NCBI GenBank assembly: GCA_030426685.1
Contig: JAUHYC010000005.1
Location: forward strand, 1 to 64,000
DNA length: 64,000 nucleotides
From: Alphaproteobacteria bacterium
GTDB lineage: Bacteria; Pseudomonadota; Alphaproteobacteria; Rhodobacterales; Rhodobacteraceae
Direction of reading: 5' to 3'
Made by a program: the position numbers and the translations under genes. Of this stretch, positions 26,345-35,754 are shown in pieces (position 1 is the stretch's first letter; each line of letters starts with the position of its first letter). The notes under the pieces were generated by a model. It did not search any database, was not told where the DNA came from, and saw nothing but the letters and a program-made list of their open reading frames with translations.

Positions 26345-26444
26345 ACACGGCCCCGCTCAATGATCGGGGGCAAACCCCGGCGCTAAATCTTCACGCGTGA
26401 ACGGGCCACGCACTCAAAAAACTCAGAAAAACAGGGAGACAGAA

Positions 26445-27689
26445 ATGTTCCTGAGAAAAATCGCTACTGCAACCGCCTTTGTGGGCCTGATGGGTTCGGC
26501 AGCCTACGCCGCCGACTGTGGGCCGGAAGGTCAATCCATTCGAATCCTCGCCAGCGACTTTCCGGCAATCCACGCAGTTGCGGGAGCCGCCGAAGCCAAT
26601 TGTGGTGGGGCCGCAGCCGAATTCAGCACCAACCACACCACCGAAGCGCGCTCGATCATGAACGCCGCTCTGACGCCGAACCCGTCGGAATATACATCGG
26701 TGATCCTGGCCAACTCGACGCTGACCCAGCTGATGAACGACGGTCTGGTGCGTCCGCTGAACGATCTGGTTGAGAAATACAAGGACAGCATTCCTCCGAA
26801 CCTGCTGATCACCATTGATGGCAATGTCATGGCCGTGGCCTTCATGGCCAACTCGCAGCACCTGTTCTCGCGCAAGGATATTCTGGAACAGGCCGGCTTT
26901 GAGGGCATTCCGGCAACCTATGAAGAGGTTCTGGAAGCCGCTGAGAAAATTCGTGCTGCTGGTATCATGGAACATCCGATCGCAATGAACCTTCAAACCG
27001 GATGGAACCTGGCCGAGGTGTTCAACATGATCTATCTCGGTCATGGCGGTGAGTTCTTTGTACCCGGTTCCGCCGAGCCATCGATCAACAACGAAAAAGG
27101 CGTGGCCGCGCTGGAAGTTATGAAGGCTCTGGCGGAATACGCCCATCCCGATCATCTGACCCACGCGTCGAACGAGACGCAGGGCCTGTGGGAGTCCGGT
27201 CAGGCAGCTCTTGCGGTCATGTGGGGTTCGCGTGGCGCGCCAATTCTGGATGATGAAGGGTCCACCGAAGAGGTGACTTCGAATACAGTTTTGTCTGCTG
27301 CACCGACCGTTGGCGGCGGATCGATCCCTTCGGCCACGCTGTGGTGGGACGGTATTACCATCGCATCTAACGTATCGGACGAAGAGGCCGAAGCAACCTT
27401 TGCTGCGCTGATCAGCGCCCTGACACCGGAAATGGTGGCTGCGAACAACGATGATGCCGTCTGGCTGCTTGAAGGGTTCCAGCCCGGACCGGCTGCGGCA
27501 GGTGTTGCAGAAACCGTTAAAGGTGGTGCGAAGCCTTATCCGATGATCCCGCAAATTGGCCTGTTGCATGCCGCACTTGGTGCGGAACTCGCGGATTTTC
27601 TGAAGGGTGACGAGAGCGCTGAACAGGCGTTGGCGGATGTCGAAGCCGCTTACCGGACTTCAGCCAAAGAAGCTGGCTTTCTTAAGTAA
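26445..27689 (+). CDS. ABC transporter substrate-binding protein, CUT1 type
   Basis: Start at the ATG at 26445 with AGGGAG upstream (414 residues). The signal peptide ends at about residue 23 (SAAYAAD). Family-1 extracellular binding protein features include SVILANSTLTQLMNDGLVRP, FSRKDILEQAGFEGIPATYE and ALWWDGITIASN. Tryptophan- and acid-rich segments suit a polyol or sugar ligand. It is followed by a hairpin and T-rich stretch before the permease genes, so it may be expressed above them. Confidence 0.9.
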   Translation: MFLRKIATATAFVGLMGSAAYAADCGPEGQSIRILASDFPAIHAVAGAAEANCGGAAAEFSTNHTTEARSIMNAALTPNPSEYTSVILANSTLTQLMNDGLVRPLNDLVEKYKDSIPPNLLITIDGNVMAVAFMANSQHLFSRKDILEQAGFEGIPATYEEVLEAAEKIRAAGIMEHPIAMNLQTGWNLAEVFNMIYLGHGGEFFVPGSAEPSINNEKGVAALEVMKALAEYAHPDHLTHASNETQGLWESGQAALAVMWGSRGAPILDDEGSTEEVTSNTVLSAAPTVGGGSIPSATLWWDGITIASNVSDEEAEATFAALISALTPEMVAANNDDAVWLLEGFQPGPAAAGVAETVKGGAKPYPMIPQIGLLHAALGAELADFLKGDESAEQALADVEAAYRTSAKEAGFLK

Positions 27690-27702
27690 CTCTCCCCGAC
27701 TT

Positions 27703-27735
27703 GAGGGGGCGCAATCTGCCCCCCTCTTCTTTTTC
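27703..27735 (+). terminator. Intercistronic terminator/attenuator after the binding protein
   Basis: GAGGGGGC (27703-27710) pairs with GCCCCCCTC (27718-27726, one extra C), closing a 7-base loop, and TTCTTTTTCC follows. Placed 14 bases after the binding-protein stop and 26 before the permease start, it would let a fraction of transcripts through. Confidence 0.6.
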
Positions 27736-27760
27736 CGGACTAAAGACTGGGACGTACGCC

Positions 27761-28792
27761 ATGAAGCACCGCACCTTTTTCTGGTTCATACTACCGACAT
27801 TATCCGCGATGATCCTGTTCATTGCGCTGCCGATCGTATCGGTCTTTATCCAGTCGCTCTTTGTTGAGCACGAGCAGGTTCTTCTGGTTTCCGAAAGCTG
27901 TGGCCCGTTTGGGTGCACCCCGACAACCACGGTTGATACAGAGGCAACGGCAAAGCTGCAGGAAGAACAGCCGCTGGGCCGGTTCAACGGTCTGGGCACA
28001 TATATCAACCGTTCGCACCTGGCTTTTGCCGAGATCGGAGAGGCGTGGGCGAATTCTGACAGCTTTGGTGATTTCTGGGCTCAGGTGTACAACCTGCCAT
28101 TCTACAGTGCCCTGACATTCACATTGGCGTACACCTTTATTGTCACGCCGCTGGTTTTGGCCCTTGGGTTGGCAATTGCCGTGGGTGTCAACAACCTGCC
28201 GCGTGCGCTCAAAGGGGTTGCGATCTTCATCTCGCTTCTGCCGTTTCTTGTTACTCCGCTGGTTGGTTCGTTGATCCTGTTCTGGATGGTCGATGGCGAC
28301 GGCGTTATCGGCGCCACCATTCAGCGGGTATTCAACGACCCGTCACTGAGCCTGAAGGCCTCGACGGCGCTGACATGGACCATGCTGATGGTCTACGGCG
28401 TGTGGCATACCCTGCCGTTCAGTTTCATCACCTTCTACGCGGGCCTGCAAACCGTCCCCGATGATACGATGGAAGCGGCACAGATCGATGGCGCGACGAA
28501 GTGGCAGCGCTTGATCCACGTGATCGTGCCACACCTGATGCCGCTGGTTTCGTTTGTGACGCTCATGCTGATCATGGATAATTTCCGGGTTTTTGAACCG
28601 ATCGTCAGCTTCAAGGCCGAGGCCCACGCACAGTCGCTCAGCTGGATCATCTACAACGACCTGCGCGAAAGCGGCAATCCGCTCTACGCGTCGGCTGGTG
28701 CGACTTCGCTGATAACCATCATCCTTGCGGTCATCCTGATGTCACCGGTGCTTGTTCGCACCTGGCGCGACTTCACCCGTAAATCTCACTGA
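27761..28792 (+). CDS. ABC transporter permease, MalF-type
   Basis: ATG at 27761 (343 residues). Six or more hydrophobic segments are visible, with the inner-membrane-protein-dependent EAA loop around DTMEAAQIDGATKWQRLIHV. Between the first and second helices lies an unusually long hydrophilic stretch of about 65 residues containing ESCGPFGC, which could form a disulfide if periplasmic. It works with the MalG-type permease directly downstream. Confidence 0.9.
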   Translation: MKHRTFFWFILPTLSAMILFIALPIVSVFIQSLFVEHEQVLLVSESCGPFGCTPTTTVDTEATAKLQEEQPLGRFNGLGTYINRSHLAFAEIGEAWANSDSFGDFWAQVYNLPFYSALTFTLAYTFIVTPLVLALGLAIAVGVNNLPRALKGVAIFISLLPFLVTPLVGSLILFWMVDGDGVIGATIQRVFNDPSLSLKASTALTWTMLMVYGVWHTLPFSFITFYAGLQTVPDDTMEAAQIDGATKWQRLIHVIVPHLMPLVSFVTLMLIMDNFRVFEPIVSFKAEAHAQSLSWIIYNDLRESGNPLYASAGATSLITIILAVILMSPVLVRTWRDFTRKSH

Positions 28793-28801
28793 GGACACGA
28801 C

Positions 28802-29683
28802 ATGGCGACCAAAGCACAATCCCGCATGACTCCGCTAAAGCTGTTCTCTTACGGCTTCGTGGCCCTCTGGCTGATAATTGCCGCTTTCCCATTCTTTTGG
28901 ACCTTCTGGGGCAGCTTCAAGGTACAGGCCGACTTCTTGTCCAAGGCCGACTGGATGAACGCCCTGACTGGTGCCAACACGATCGAGCAAACCGGCAGTG
29001 CCTTTACCGGTGCCGGCTACCACGGGGCATGGGTTCTGGAAGATTTCTGGTTCAACTTCAAGAACACCGGCATCGTGGTTTTCTTCACCGTGCTGATCTC
29101 GCTGACTTTCGGAACGCTCGGGGGTTACGGGTTGGCACGGTCCGGTTTCCGCTATGCCTTCTGGATCCTGATGGCCGCACTTGTGTTCCGTGCGATGCCG
29201 CATATGACGCTGGTCTCGGGCTATCTGCTGTGGTTCTTCGAATGGAATGTCTGGGGCATCCTGCCGACAACCATTATTGTGCTTGTGGCGATCAACCAGC
29301 CCTTCACCTTGTGGATGCTGCACTCGTTCTTCAAGAACATCCCCAAGGACATGGACGAAAGTGCCATGGTCGATGGTTGCACCCGGTTCCAGGCCTTCCG
29401 GCATGTGATTGTCCCGGTCATGTGGCCCGGCGTGATCACCACCGGCCTGTTCAGTTTCCTGCTGGCCTATAACGACTTTACCGTGGCCGTGATGCTCTTG
29501 AGTGAAGAGAACGAGACCATCATTCCCGCCATCAATAGCTTCATGGGCACCACCCAGATCGAAGGCAAGGTCATGTACGCGGTTGCCGCCGTGGTTTCTG
29601 CCACCGCTCCGCTGTTTGTCCTGATCCTGTTCTTCCAGCGCCAGATCGTCAGCGGTCTGACCGCCGGAGCGGTCAAGGGCTGA
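28802..29683 (+). CDS. ABC transporter permease, MalG-type
   Basis: A 293-residue permease with GAGGA as ribosome site. Hydrophobic segments begin at about residue 15; the EAA loop is KDMDESAMVDGCTRFQAFRH. A roughly 55-residue loop after the first helix (EQTGSAFTGAGYHGAWVLED) is longer than usual, mirroring the insertion in its partner. It completes the CUT1 importer. Confidence 0.9.
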   Translation: MATKAQSRMTPLKLFSYGFVALWLIIAAFPFFWTFWGSFKVQADFLSKADWMNALTGANTIEQTGSAFTGAGYHGAWVLEDFWFNFKNTGIVVFFTVLISLTFGTLGGYGLARSGFRYAFWILMAALVFRAMPHMTLVSGYLLWFFEWNVWGILPTTIIVLVAINQPFTLWMLHSFFKNIPKDMDESAMVDGCTRFQAFRHVIVPVMWPGVITTGLFSFLLAYNDFTVAVMLLSEENETIIPAINSFMGTTQIEGKVMYAVAAVVSATAPLFVLILFFQRQIVSGLTAGAVKG

Positions 29684-29718
29684 TGAGCTGCTCGGCCAGA
29701 CATAACGCCGTTGCGCGC

Positions 29719-29739
29719 CATCCGGCGCTCAACCGGATG
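29719..29739 (+). other. Intercistronic hairpin
   Basis: CATCCGG and CCGGATG flank a 7-base loop in the 135-base gap between the transporter and enzyme parts of the cluster. No T-run follows, so RNA processing or stabilisation is more likely than termination. Confidence 0.4.
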
Positions 29740-29818
29740 CCAAGGGACTTTCTGACAGCTGGCTAACTCTCCCCGTCAGCTTTGAACTTCTATTGGCACC
29801 CAAATAAGGAAGAGACAC

Positions 29819-30349
29819 ATGAAGGGCTCCCGCCCCGAACAAGCCGTGCTGACCAAAGACACGGACATGAGCAAGACAGACGAAACCCGCGCCGTGATCG
29901 AGGCGATGGTCGACGGGCTGAACGACCACCGCATTGACGACATAGGCGAGTTTTTTGCCGAAGGGTTTCGCTGGCTGGGCAACCAGGGCTGCGGCACCAA
30001 GACCGGGCTCAAGGAATTTCAGGAAAACTGGCAGCGCCCATTCCAGGCTGCGTTTTCCGACAAGACCTGCATCGATGAGGCCCGGCTTTACATGGGCGAA
30101 TGGGCTGCAGCTTTTGGCCGTCAGGAAGCGACCCATTCCGGTGAATTCCTGGGCATCGCGCCCACCGGCAAGCGGGTCGAAATCCGCTATATGGATTTCT
30201 GGAAAGTCGTCGACGGCAAGATTGTCGACAACTGGGTGAATGTCGATTTCGCCCATGTCGCCATCCAACTGGGCGTGGATCTGTTCAACGGCGAAGGCTG
30301 GGAAACATTCGACCGGGGGGAAAAGACTCCGCCCCGGCCCGACAATTGA
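29819..30349 (+). CDS. Single-domain SnoaL/NTF2-like protein B
   Basis: A 176-residue protein; GGAAGAG lies five bases before the ATG at 29819. One SnoaL-like unit spans about residues 22-165, with [20 protein letters not shown], then [16 protein letters not shown] and [11 protein letters not shown]. Its end closely resembles the C-terminal unit of SnoaL-like protein C two genes downstream, so the two share ancestry. Acid residues in DNWVNVD and the histidine after FA are candidates for the active pocket. Function unknown; ester cyclase is the usual automatic label. Confidence 0.8.
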   Translation: MKGSRPEQAVLTKDTDMSKTDETRAVIEAMVDGLNDHRIDDIGEFFAEGFRWLGNQGCGTKTGLKEFQENWQRPFQAAFSDKTCIDEARLYMGEWAAAFGRQEATHSGEFLGIAPTGKRVEIRYMDFWKVVDGKIVDNWVNVDFAHVAIQLGVDLFNGEGWETFDRGEKTPPRPDN

Positions 30350-30360
30350 GGACTAGGACA

Positions 30361-31707
30361 ATGGCTATCGAATACCTGAAACGCGGCAAGCCCGAGGCCG
30401 ACCGGGCCGAGGACGACGCCAAGACTCGCGCCGTCGTTGAAGCGACGCTGAAAGACATCGAAACCCGCGGTGACGCGGCTGTGCGCGAATTATCGGAGAA
30501 ATTCGACAATTACTCGCCGGAAAGTTTCCGCCTGAGCCAGCAGCAGATCGACGACCTGATCGCGTCGCTGACCGAACGCGAGCTTGCCGACATCAAGTTC
30601 GCCCAGAAACAGGTGATGAACTTCGCGCAGGCGCAGCGCGACTCGATGCTGGATATCGAGGTTGAAACCCTGCCAGGCGTTATTCTGGGTCACAAGAACA
30701 TTCCGGTGCAGTCGGTTGGCTGCTACGTGCCGGGCGGCAAATTCCCGATGGTGGCTTCGGCGCATATGTCGGTCGCAACCGCAAAGGTCGCTGGCGTGCC
30801 GCGTATCATCGCCTGCACCCCGCCGTTTCAGGGCAAACCGAACGCGGCCGTGATCGCGGCGATGCATCTGGGGGGGGCGCATGAGATCTATGTCATGGGC
30901 GGCATTCAGGCCATCGGCGCCATGGCCATCGGGACCGAGACCATCGATCCGGTTCACATGCTGGTCGGCCCCGGCAACGCATTCGTCGCCGAAGCCAAGC
31001 GCCAACTGTTCGGTCGCGTTGGCATCGACCTCTTCGCCGGCCCGACCGAGACCATGGTGATCGCTGACGAGACCGCCGCCGATGCCGAGCTTTGCGCCAC
31101 CGACCTGCTGGGTCAGGCGGAACATGGTTATAACAGCCCCTGCGTTCTGGTCACCAACTCGCGCAAACTGGCCGAAGAGACACTGAGCGAGATCGACCGT
31201 ATCCTGGGTATTCTCCCCACCGCTGGTACCGCCAAGGTCAGCTGGGAGGAATATGGCGAGATCATCGTCTGCGATACCTATGACGAGATGCTGAAAGTGG
31301 CCGATGACATCGCGTCCGAGCACGTTCAGGTCATGACCGACCGCGACGACTGGTTCCTGGAAAACATGACCTGCTACGGCGCGCTGTTCCTGGGGCCGCG
31401 CACCAACGTGGCCAACGGCGACAAGGTAATCGGCACCAACCACACGCTGCCGACCAAGAAGGCTGGCCGCTACACAGGCGGGCTCTGGGTGGGCAAGTTC
31501 ATGAAAACCCACAGCTATCAGAAGGTCGTCACCGACGAGGCGGCGGCGATGATCGGCGAATACGGCTCGCGCCTGTGCATGCTGGAAGGTTTTGTTGGCC
31601 ATGCCGAGCAATGCAACATCCGCGTTCGGCGTTATGGGGGCATCAACGTTCCTTACGGCGAAGGCGCGGCTTATCGCGATGTCGCAGACGCCTCCTCGTT
31701 GGCGTGA
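30361..31707 (+). CDS. Histidinol-dehydrogenase-family alcohol dehydrogenase (HpsN-like)
   Basis: The ATG at 30361 follows GAGGACTAGGACA (448 residues). The HisD fold is clear from [56 protein letters not shown] and [14 protein letters not shown], which holds the zinc/catalytic Gln-Ala-Glu-His. The N-terminal IEYLKRG and the C-terminal sequence fit HisD-like dehydrogenases of catabolic clusters, such as sulfopropanediol dehydrogenase HpsN, rather than histidine biosynthesis, and no his gene is nearby. Members oxidise a primary alcohol to an acid in two NAD steps. A polyol imported by the ABC system is the natural candidate. Confidence 0.85.
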   Translation: MAIEYLKRGKPEADRAEDDAKTRAVVEATLKDIETRGDAAVRELSEKFDNYSPESFRLSQQQIDDLIASLTERELADIKFAQKQVMNFAQAQRDSMLDIEVETLPGVILGHKNIPVQSVGCYVPGGKFPMVASAHMSVATAKVAGVPRIIACTPPFQGKPNAAVIAAMHLGGAHEIYVMGGIQAIGAMAIGTETIDPVHMLVGPGNAFVAEAKRQLFGRVGIDLFAGPTETMVIADETAADAELCATDLLGQAEHGYNSPCVLVTNSRKLAEETLSEIDRILGILPTAGTAKVSWEEYGEIIVCDTYDEMLKVADDIASEHVQVMTDRDDWFLENMTCYGALFLGPRTNVANGDKVIGTNHTLPTKKAGRYTGGLWVGKFMKTHSYQKVVTDEAAAMIGEYGSRLCMLEGFVGHAEQCNIRVRRYGGINVPYGEGAAYRDVADASSLA

Positions 31708-31727
31708 GGACTTTGCTACAGCATCTG

Positions 31728-31747
31728 CGCTCGGTTTAGCCCGAGCG
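31728..31747 (+). other. Intercistronic hairpin
   Basis: CGCTCGG and CCGAGCG form a 7-base stem around TTTAGC in the 72-base gap between the HisD-like gene and SnoaL-like C. No T-run follows. Confidence 0.4.
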
Positions 31748-31779
31748 TTACGGATTATGAATGAGAAGCAGATAACACA

Positions 31780-32844
31780 ATGCGAGATTTCGCAATGGAC
31801 ACACACTCTACCCACAAGGCCCTGATCACGCCCTTGCGCGAGGCCATGTACAACTTTGACGAGGCCGGCGTCCGCGCCGCGCTAAAGGCGGTGATTGCGC
31901 CTGACGCCGTCATCCACATGCCGCATCCGTTCGGCGATCTGACCGGCCCGCAGGAGCTCTTCGACACCTGCTATGCGCCGCTGCTGACATCCATGCCGGA
32001 TCTGGAACGCCGGGATTGGATCGTGATGGGCGGGCCGACCGAGCACGGCAACGACTGGGTCGGCTGCGGTGGCCATTACTATGGTACCTTCGTCGCCCCC
32101 TGGCTGGACATCCCGCCGACGGGGCATCTGACCCATATGCGGTTCCACGAGTTTTACCGCTTCGAAAATGGCAAGGTTGTCGAGATCCAAACGCTCTGGG
32201 ACATCCCCGAAGTGATGATGCAAGCAAAGGCCTGGCCTATGGCCCCGTCGCTGGGGCTGGAATTCTGCATTCCCGGCCCGGCGACTCTGGATGGCATCGT
32301 GCCCGGACCGTGGGATGAGGCAAAATCTCAGACCTCGTGCAACCATATCGTCGACATGCTGGACCATCTGAAGAAGCATCCCAGCCAGGGTGGACCCGAA
32401 GTGATGGAGATGGAGCGGTTCTGGCATCCGCGCATGAACTGGTACGGCCCCGCCGGTATCGGCACCGGGCGCGGCATCGCGGGTTTCCGCAACTGGCATC
32501 AGATTCCGTTCCTGAATGGCATGCCTGACCGCGGTAAATACGTCGAAGATATCACCTACCATTTCTTTGGCGACGCCGAATATGCCGCCGTCACCGGCTG
32601 GCCGAACATGATCCAGACCGTCACCCATGACGGCTGGATGGGCATTGCACCCTCGGGCAAGAAGATCACCATGAGATCGTTGGACTACTGGCGGCTGGAA
32701 AATGGCCTGATCCGGGAAAACTGGGTCATGGTCGACCTGCTGGACGCCTACCGGCAATTGGGCGTAGATGTCTTTGCCCGCCTGCGCGAATTCAACAAGG
32801 CACGCGTACCGGGCACCATTCCATTCCCGGTTGGCGAGATCTGA
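31780..32844 (+). CDS. Tandem SnoaL/NTF2-like protein C
   Basis: A 354-residue protein with two SnoaL-like units: about residues 10-155 (LDIPPTGHLTHMRFHEFYRF and ENGKVVEIQTLWDIPEVMMQ) and about 195-340 (GWMGIAPSGKKITMRSLDYW and ENWVMVDLLDAYRQLGVDVF). The two ends align with each other and with proteins A and B. A second ATG at 31795 is possible; neither has a strong ribosome site. It ends one base before the SDR start signal region (stop 32842-32844, SDR ATG 32846). Function unknown. Confidence 0.8.
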   Translation: MRDFAMDTHSTHKALITPLREAMYNFDEAGVRAALKAVIAPDAVIHMPHPFGDLTGPQELFDTCYAPLLTSMPDLERRDWIVMGGPTEHGNDWVGCGGHYYGTFVAPWLDIPPTGHLTHMRFHEFYRFENGKVVEIQTLWDIPEVMMQAKAWPMAPSLGLEFCIPGPATLDGIVPGPWDEAKSQTSCNHIVDMLDHLKKHPSQGGPEVMEMERFWHPRMNWYGPAGIGTGRGIAGFRNWHQIPFLNGMPDRGKYVEDITYHFFGDAEYAAVTGWPNMIQTVTHDGWMGIAPSGKKITMRSLDYWRLENGLIRENWVMVDLLDAYRQLGVDVFARLREFNKARVPGTIPFPVGEI

Positions 32845-32845
32845 T

Positions 32846-33613
32846 ATGCCCCAATTCCCCAGCACCCCCAGCTTCAACCTGAGCGGCAAGCGCGCGCTGG
32901 TCGCCGGAGCTTCGTCCGGCATTGGCATGGCCTGCGCCGTGGCGCTGGCGGAACATGGTGCTGAGGTCACCTTAGCGGCGCGCCGTACTGGCGCGCTGCA
33001 GGATATTGCACAGGATATGTCGGCACAGGGGTGGTCTGCCGAGGTTCTGGAACTGGATGTTTCCGACGTGGCGGCAACCGCTGAAGCCGTGGCGCAGAAC
33101 GGGCCGTTCGATATCCTGCTGAATTCGGCCGGGCTTGCCCGTCACGGTAAGGCCGTCGACACGCAGCCGGATGATTTCGATGCGGTGATGGGCGTCAATG
33201 TCAAAGGGGCCTATTTCCTGACCCAGGCCGTAGCCAAGGGCCTGCTGGACGCCGGTCGCCCCGGTTCGCTGATCAATATCTCTAGCCAGATGGGTCATGT
33301 CGGTGGTCGCGAGCGCGCTGTCTATTGTGCGTCGAAATTCGCGGTCGAAGGCTTTACCAAGGCGATGGCGCTGGAATTCGGACCGGCCAAGATCCGGGTC
33401 AACACGATTTGCCCGACCTTCATCCTGACCGAGCTGACCAAGTCCACTTTCGACGATCCGGACAAACGCGCCTGGATTCTCGAAAAGATCAAACTGGGCC
33501 GCCCCGGTGAGATCGAGGACATCATGGGTGCAGTGGTCTATCTGGCCTCAGATGCCTCGGCGCTGGTGACAGGCACGGCGATGATGGTGGACGGAGGTTG
33601 GACGGCAGACTGA
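32846..33613 (+). CDS. Short-chain dehydrogenase/reductase
   Basis: A 255-residue SDR from the ATG at 32846, one base after the previous stop. The cofactor motif is GASSGIG near residue 22, followed by NSAG, the catalytic Ser in INISSQMG and the YCASK Tyr-Lys pair. The C-terminus has the classical GTAMMVDGGWTAD. The residue after strand two (LAARR) favours NADP. It overlaps the LacI start (TGATG). Likely oxidises or reduces a hydroxyl of the cluster's substrate. Confidence 0.9.
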   Translation: MPQFPSTPSFNLSGKRALVAGASSGIGMACAVALAEHGAEVTLAARRTGALQDIAQDMSAQGWSAEVLELDVSDVAATAEAVAQNGPFDILLNSAGLARHGKAVDTQPDDFDAVMGVNVKGAYFLTQAVAKGLLDAGRPGSLINISSQMGHVGGRERAVYCASKFAVEGFTKAMALEFGPAKIRVNTICPTFILTELTKSTFDDPDKRAWILEKIKLGRPGEIEDIMGAVVYLASDASALVTGTAMMVDGGWTAD

Positions 33614-34632
33614 TGGGTGCGCATAAGGTCACATCGGCAGAAGTTGCCCGCCTTGCTGGTGTCAGCCAGTCGGCGGTCAGCCGGGTCTTTACCCCCGGTG
33701 CTTCGGCCTCTGCCAAAACGATCGAAAAAGTGCGCAAAGCGGCCAAAGAGCTGGGGTATCGCCCGAATGTTCTGGCGCGTGCCATGGTGTCGGGCAAAAG
33801 CGGTATCATTGGGCTGGTGGTCGCCTATCTGAACAACCAGTTTTATCCCGAGGCGTTGGAAAAGCTCTCGAACGCCTTGCAAGAGCGTGGCTATCATGTG
33901 CTGGTCTTTATGGCGTCTCAACAGGCCGGCAACATCGACAAGGTGGTTGATGAGATCCTCGATTTTCAGGTCGATGGCATCATCGCTGCCTCGGTGGCCT
34001 TGTCATCGGATTTGTCAGATCGCTGCCGGGCGGCGGGCGTGCCAATGGTGCTGTTCAACCGGGCCCAGGACGATGTGGACATGTCTGCGGTAACCTCAGA
34101 CAATATTTCTGGCGGGCGCAAGGCGGCTGAATTTCTGGTGGCTGGTGGACACCGGAAAATCGGCTATATCGCCGGGTGGGAAGGGGCCTCGACCCAACGC
34201 GACCGTGAGGCTGGTTTCCTGGCGGGTCTGCGCGATAAAGGTGTCGAACTGCATGCCCGCGAAGTTGGAAATTTCGTGACCGAACAGGCGCAGGAGGCAA
34301 CCCGTCGTATGTTCGCCTCGGACCCGCCCGACGCTGTTTTTGTTGCAAACGACCACATGGCCATCGCCGTGATGGACACGCTTCGGTTCGAACTGGGTCT
34401 GAATGTGCCCGGTGATGTATCCGTTGTCGGGTACGATGACGTGGCCGTCTCCTCCTGGCCCACCTATGACCTGACAACCGTAAGGCAGCCTGCCAATCGC
34501 ATGGTCGCTGATACCGTCGATATTCTGCTCAGCAAGATCGAAAACTCCGACGTTGGCCCGCGCCGCGTTGAAATTGACGGCCCTCTAATTGTTCGCGGCT
34601 CTGCCCGCATACCTGAAGGATGGAAGACATGA
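33613..34632 (+). CDS. LacI-family transcriptional regulator of the SnoaL cluster
   Basis: A 339-residue regulator set by the TGATG overlap at 33613. The helix-turn-helix is VTSAEVARLAGVSQSAVSRV at residues about 6-25, with a hinge region ending ARAMVSGKSG; the ligand domain begins IIGLVVAYLNNQFYPEALEK. It lies inside the operon it probably controls; the LacI-type operators O1/O2 at 25201-25272 are the best candidate targets. The inducer is unknown. Confidence 0.9.
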   Translation: MGAHKVTSAEVARLAGVSQSAVSRVFTPGASASAKTIEKVRKAAKELGYRPNVLARAMVSGKSGIIGLVVAYLNNQFYPEALEKLSNALQERGYHVLVFMASQQAGNIDKVVDEILDFQVDGIIAASVALSSDLSDRCRAAGVPMVLFNRAQDDVDMSAVTSDNISGGRKAAEFLVAGGHRKIGYIAGWEGASTQRDREAGFLAGLRDKGVELHAREVGNFVTEQAQEATRRMFASDPPDAVFVANDHMAIAVMDTLRFELGLNVPGDVSVVGYDDVAVSSWPTYDLTTVRQPANRMVADTVDILLSKIENSDVGPRRVEIDGPLIVRGSARIPEGWKT

Positions 34633-35603
34633 AGGGATTTGATCCCAAGTTCAAAGATTTTCCCGACTATATCATCGGGATCACCAAGGAAATTTGGGAA
34701 GACCGTGGTATTGCCACGCTGCATCACTATTACTCCCCGAATATCGTCGTGCGCTCACCCGCGTCTGTGGTCGTCGGCAACCAGGACGTGATCGCTGCAA
34801 CCATGGCGACCTTGGCCGAATTCCCCGACCGCACCCTTCTGGGTGAGGATGTGATCTGGTCGGGAACGCCTGAGGAGGGCATGCTGTCCTCGCACCGCCT
34901 GCTATCCACCGCGACCCATCTGGGTGACGGGGTCTATGGCAAGGCGACCGGCAAGAAGCTCGTCTACCGCATTCTGGCCGACTGCCATGCTATCAACAAC
35001 CAGATCAATGACGAGTGGCTGATCCGCGACCAGAGCGCAATCGTGCAGCAGATGGGCTGGGACCCCAAGGAATATGCCCGCGATCTGATCGCGCGCGAGG
35101 GTGGGCCTGACGCCTGCGTACAACCCCTCACGCCTGCGAACGATCAGCCCGGCCCTTACAAAGGCCGTGGCAATGACAATGAATGGGGCCAAAAATACGC
35201 CGACATCCTGAACCGGATCATGAATGCCGATATGGGCGTGATCGAGGCAGAGTATGACCGCGCCGTCCTGTCTGAATATCCCGGTGGCACCACAGGTCAT
35301 AGCTGGGGGCCAGTGGATCGGTTCTGGATGGGCCTTCGCGCCGCGTTCCCGAATGCAGAATTCAAGATCGAGCACCAGATTGGTCGTGACGATCCGATGA
35401 TGCCACCGCGCGCCGCAATCCGCTGGACGCTACACGGCAAGCACGACGGTTGGGGCGTCTTCGGTGTGCCGACCGGGGCCGAGGTCTTTGTGCTGGGCAT
35501 CAGCCAGGCCGAGTTTGGCCCCTGGGGTCTGCGTAAGGAATACACCTTGTTTGACGAAACCTCGATCTGGAAACAGATTTTGCTGAAAACCGGCGATCTC
35601 TAG
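34629..35603 (+). CDS. Tandem SnoaL/NTF2-like protein D
   Basis: Start placed at the ATG at 34629, which overlaps the LacI stop (ATGA) and has GGAAG upstream; an ATG at 34620 is too close to its ribosome site. The 324 residues form two units, ending GKATGKKLVYRILADCHAIN with DEWLIRD (about residue 140), and GVPTGAEVFVLGISQAEF with LFDETSIWKQI near the C-terminus. It is the most divergent of the four paralogs. Function unknown. Confidence 0.78.
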   Translation: MKGFDPKFKDFPDYIIGITKEIWEDRGIATLHHYYSPNIVVRSPASVVVGNQDVIAATMATLAEFPDRTLLGEDVIWSGTPEEGMLSSHRLLSTATHLGDGVYGKATGKKLVYRILADCHAINNQINDEWLIRDQSAIVQQMGWDPKEYARDLIAREGGPDACVQPLTPANDQPGPYKGRGNDNEWGQKYADILNRIMNADMGVIEAEYDRAVLSEYPGGTTGHSWGPVDRFWMGLRAAFPNAEFKIEHQIGRDDPMMPPRAAIRWTLHGKHDGWGVFGVPTGAEVFVLGISQAEFGPWGLRKEYTLFDETSIWKQILLKTGDL

Positions 35604-35714
35604 AATGTCGCACCGTATCTCAAATCTCGATGCCGGGCAGGCGTTGCGGCGGTTCCACGCCCATCGCGCCAGCCTGCGCGCCCGGCGGCTGAACAATCGC
35701 CCGCCGGGAGGTTT

Positions 35715-35733
35715 GGTTTGATCCGATCAAACC
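35715..35733. promoter_or_regulatory. Perfect 19-base palindrome upstream of the cupin gene
   Basis: GGTTTGATC and its exact complement flank one central C; flanking TTT/AAA can extend the pairing after one mismatch. It ends six bases before the AGAGGAG ribosome site of the cupin gene, so it could be an operator or an RNA hairpin acting on translation. It does not match the LacI pattern found elsewhere in this window. Confidence 0.6.
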
Positions 35734-35754
35734 CAAATCAAGAGGAGAAAAGAT

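Noticed and set aside
30361-31707. Histidine biosynthesis gene hisD
   Set aside because: No other his gene is near; the context is an importer and catabolic genes, and the termini fit catabolic HisD-family dehydrogenases.
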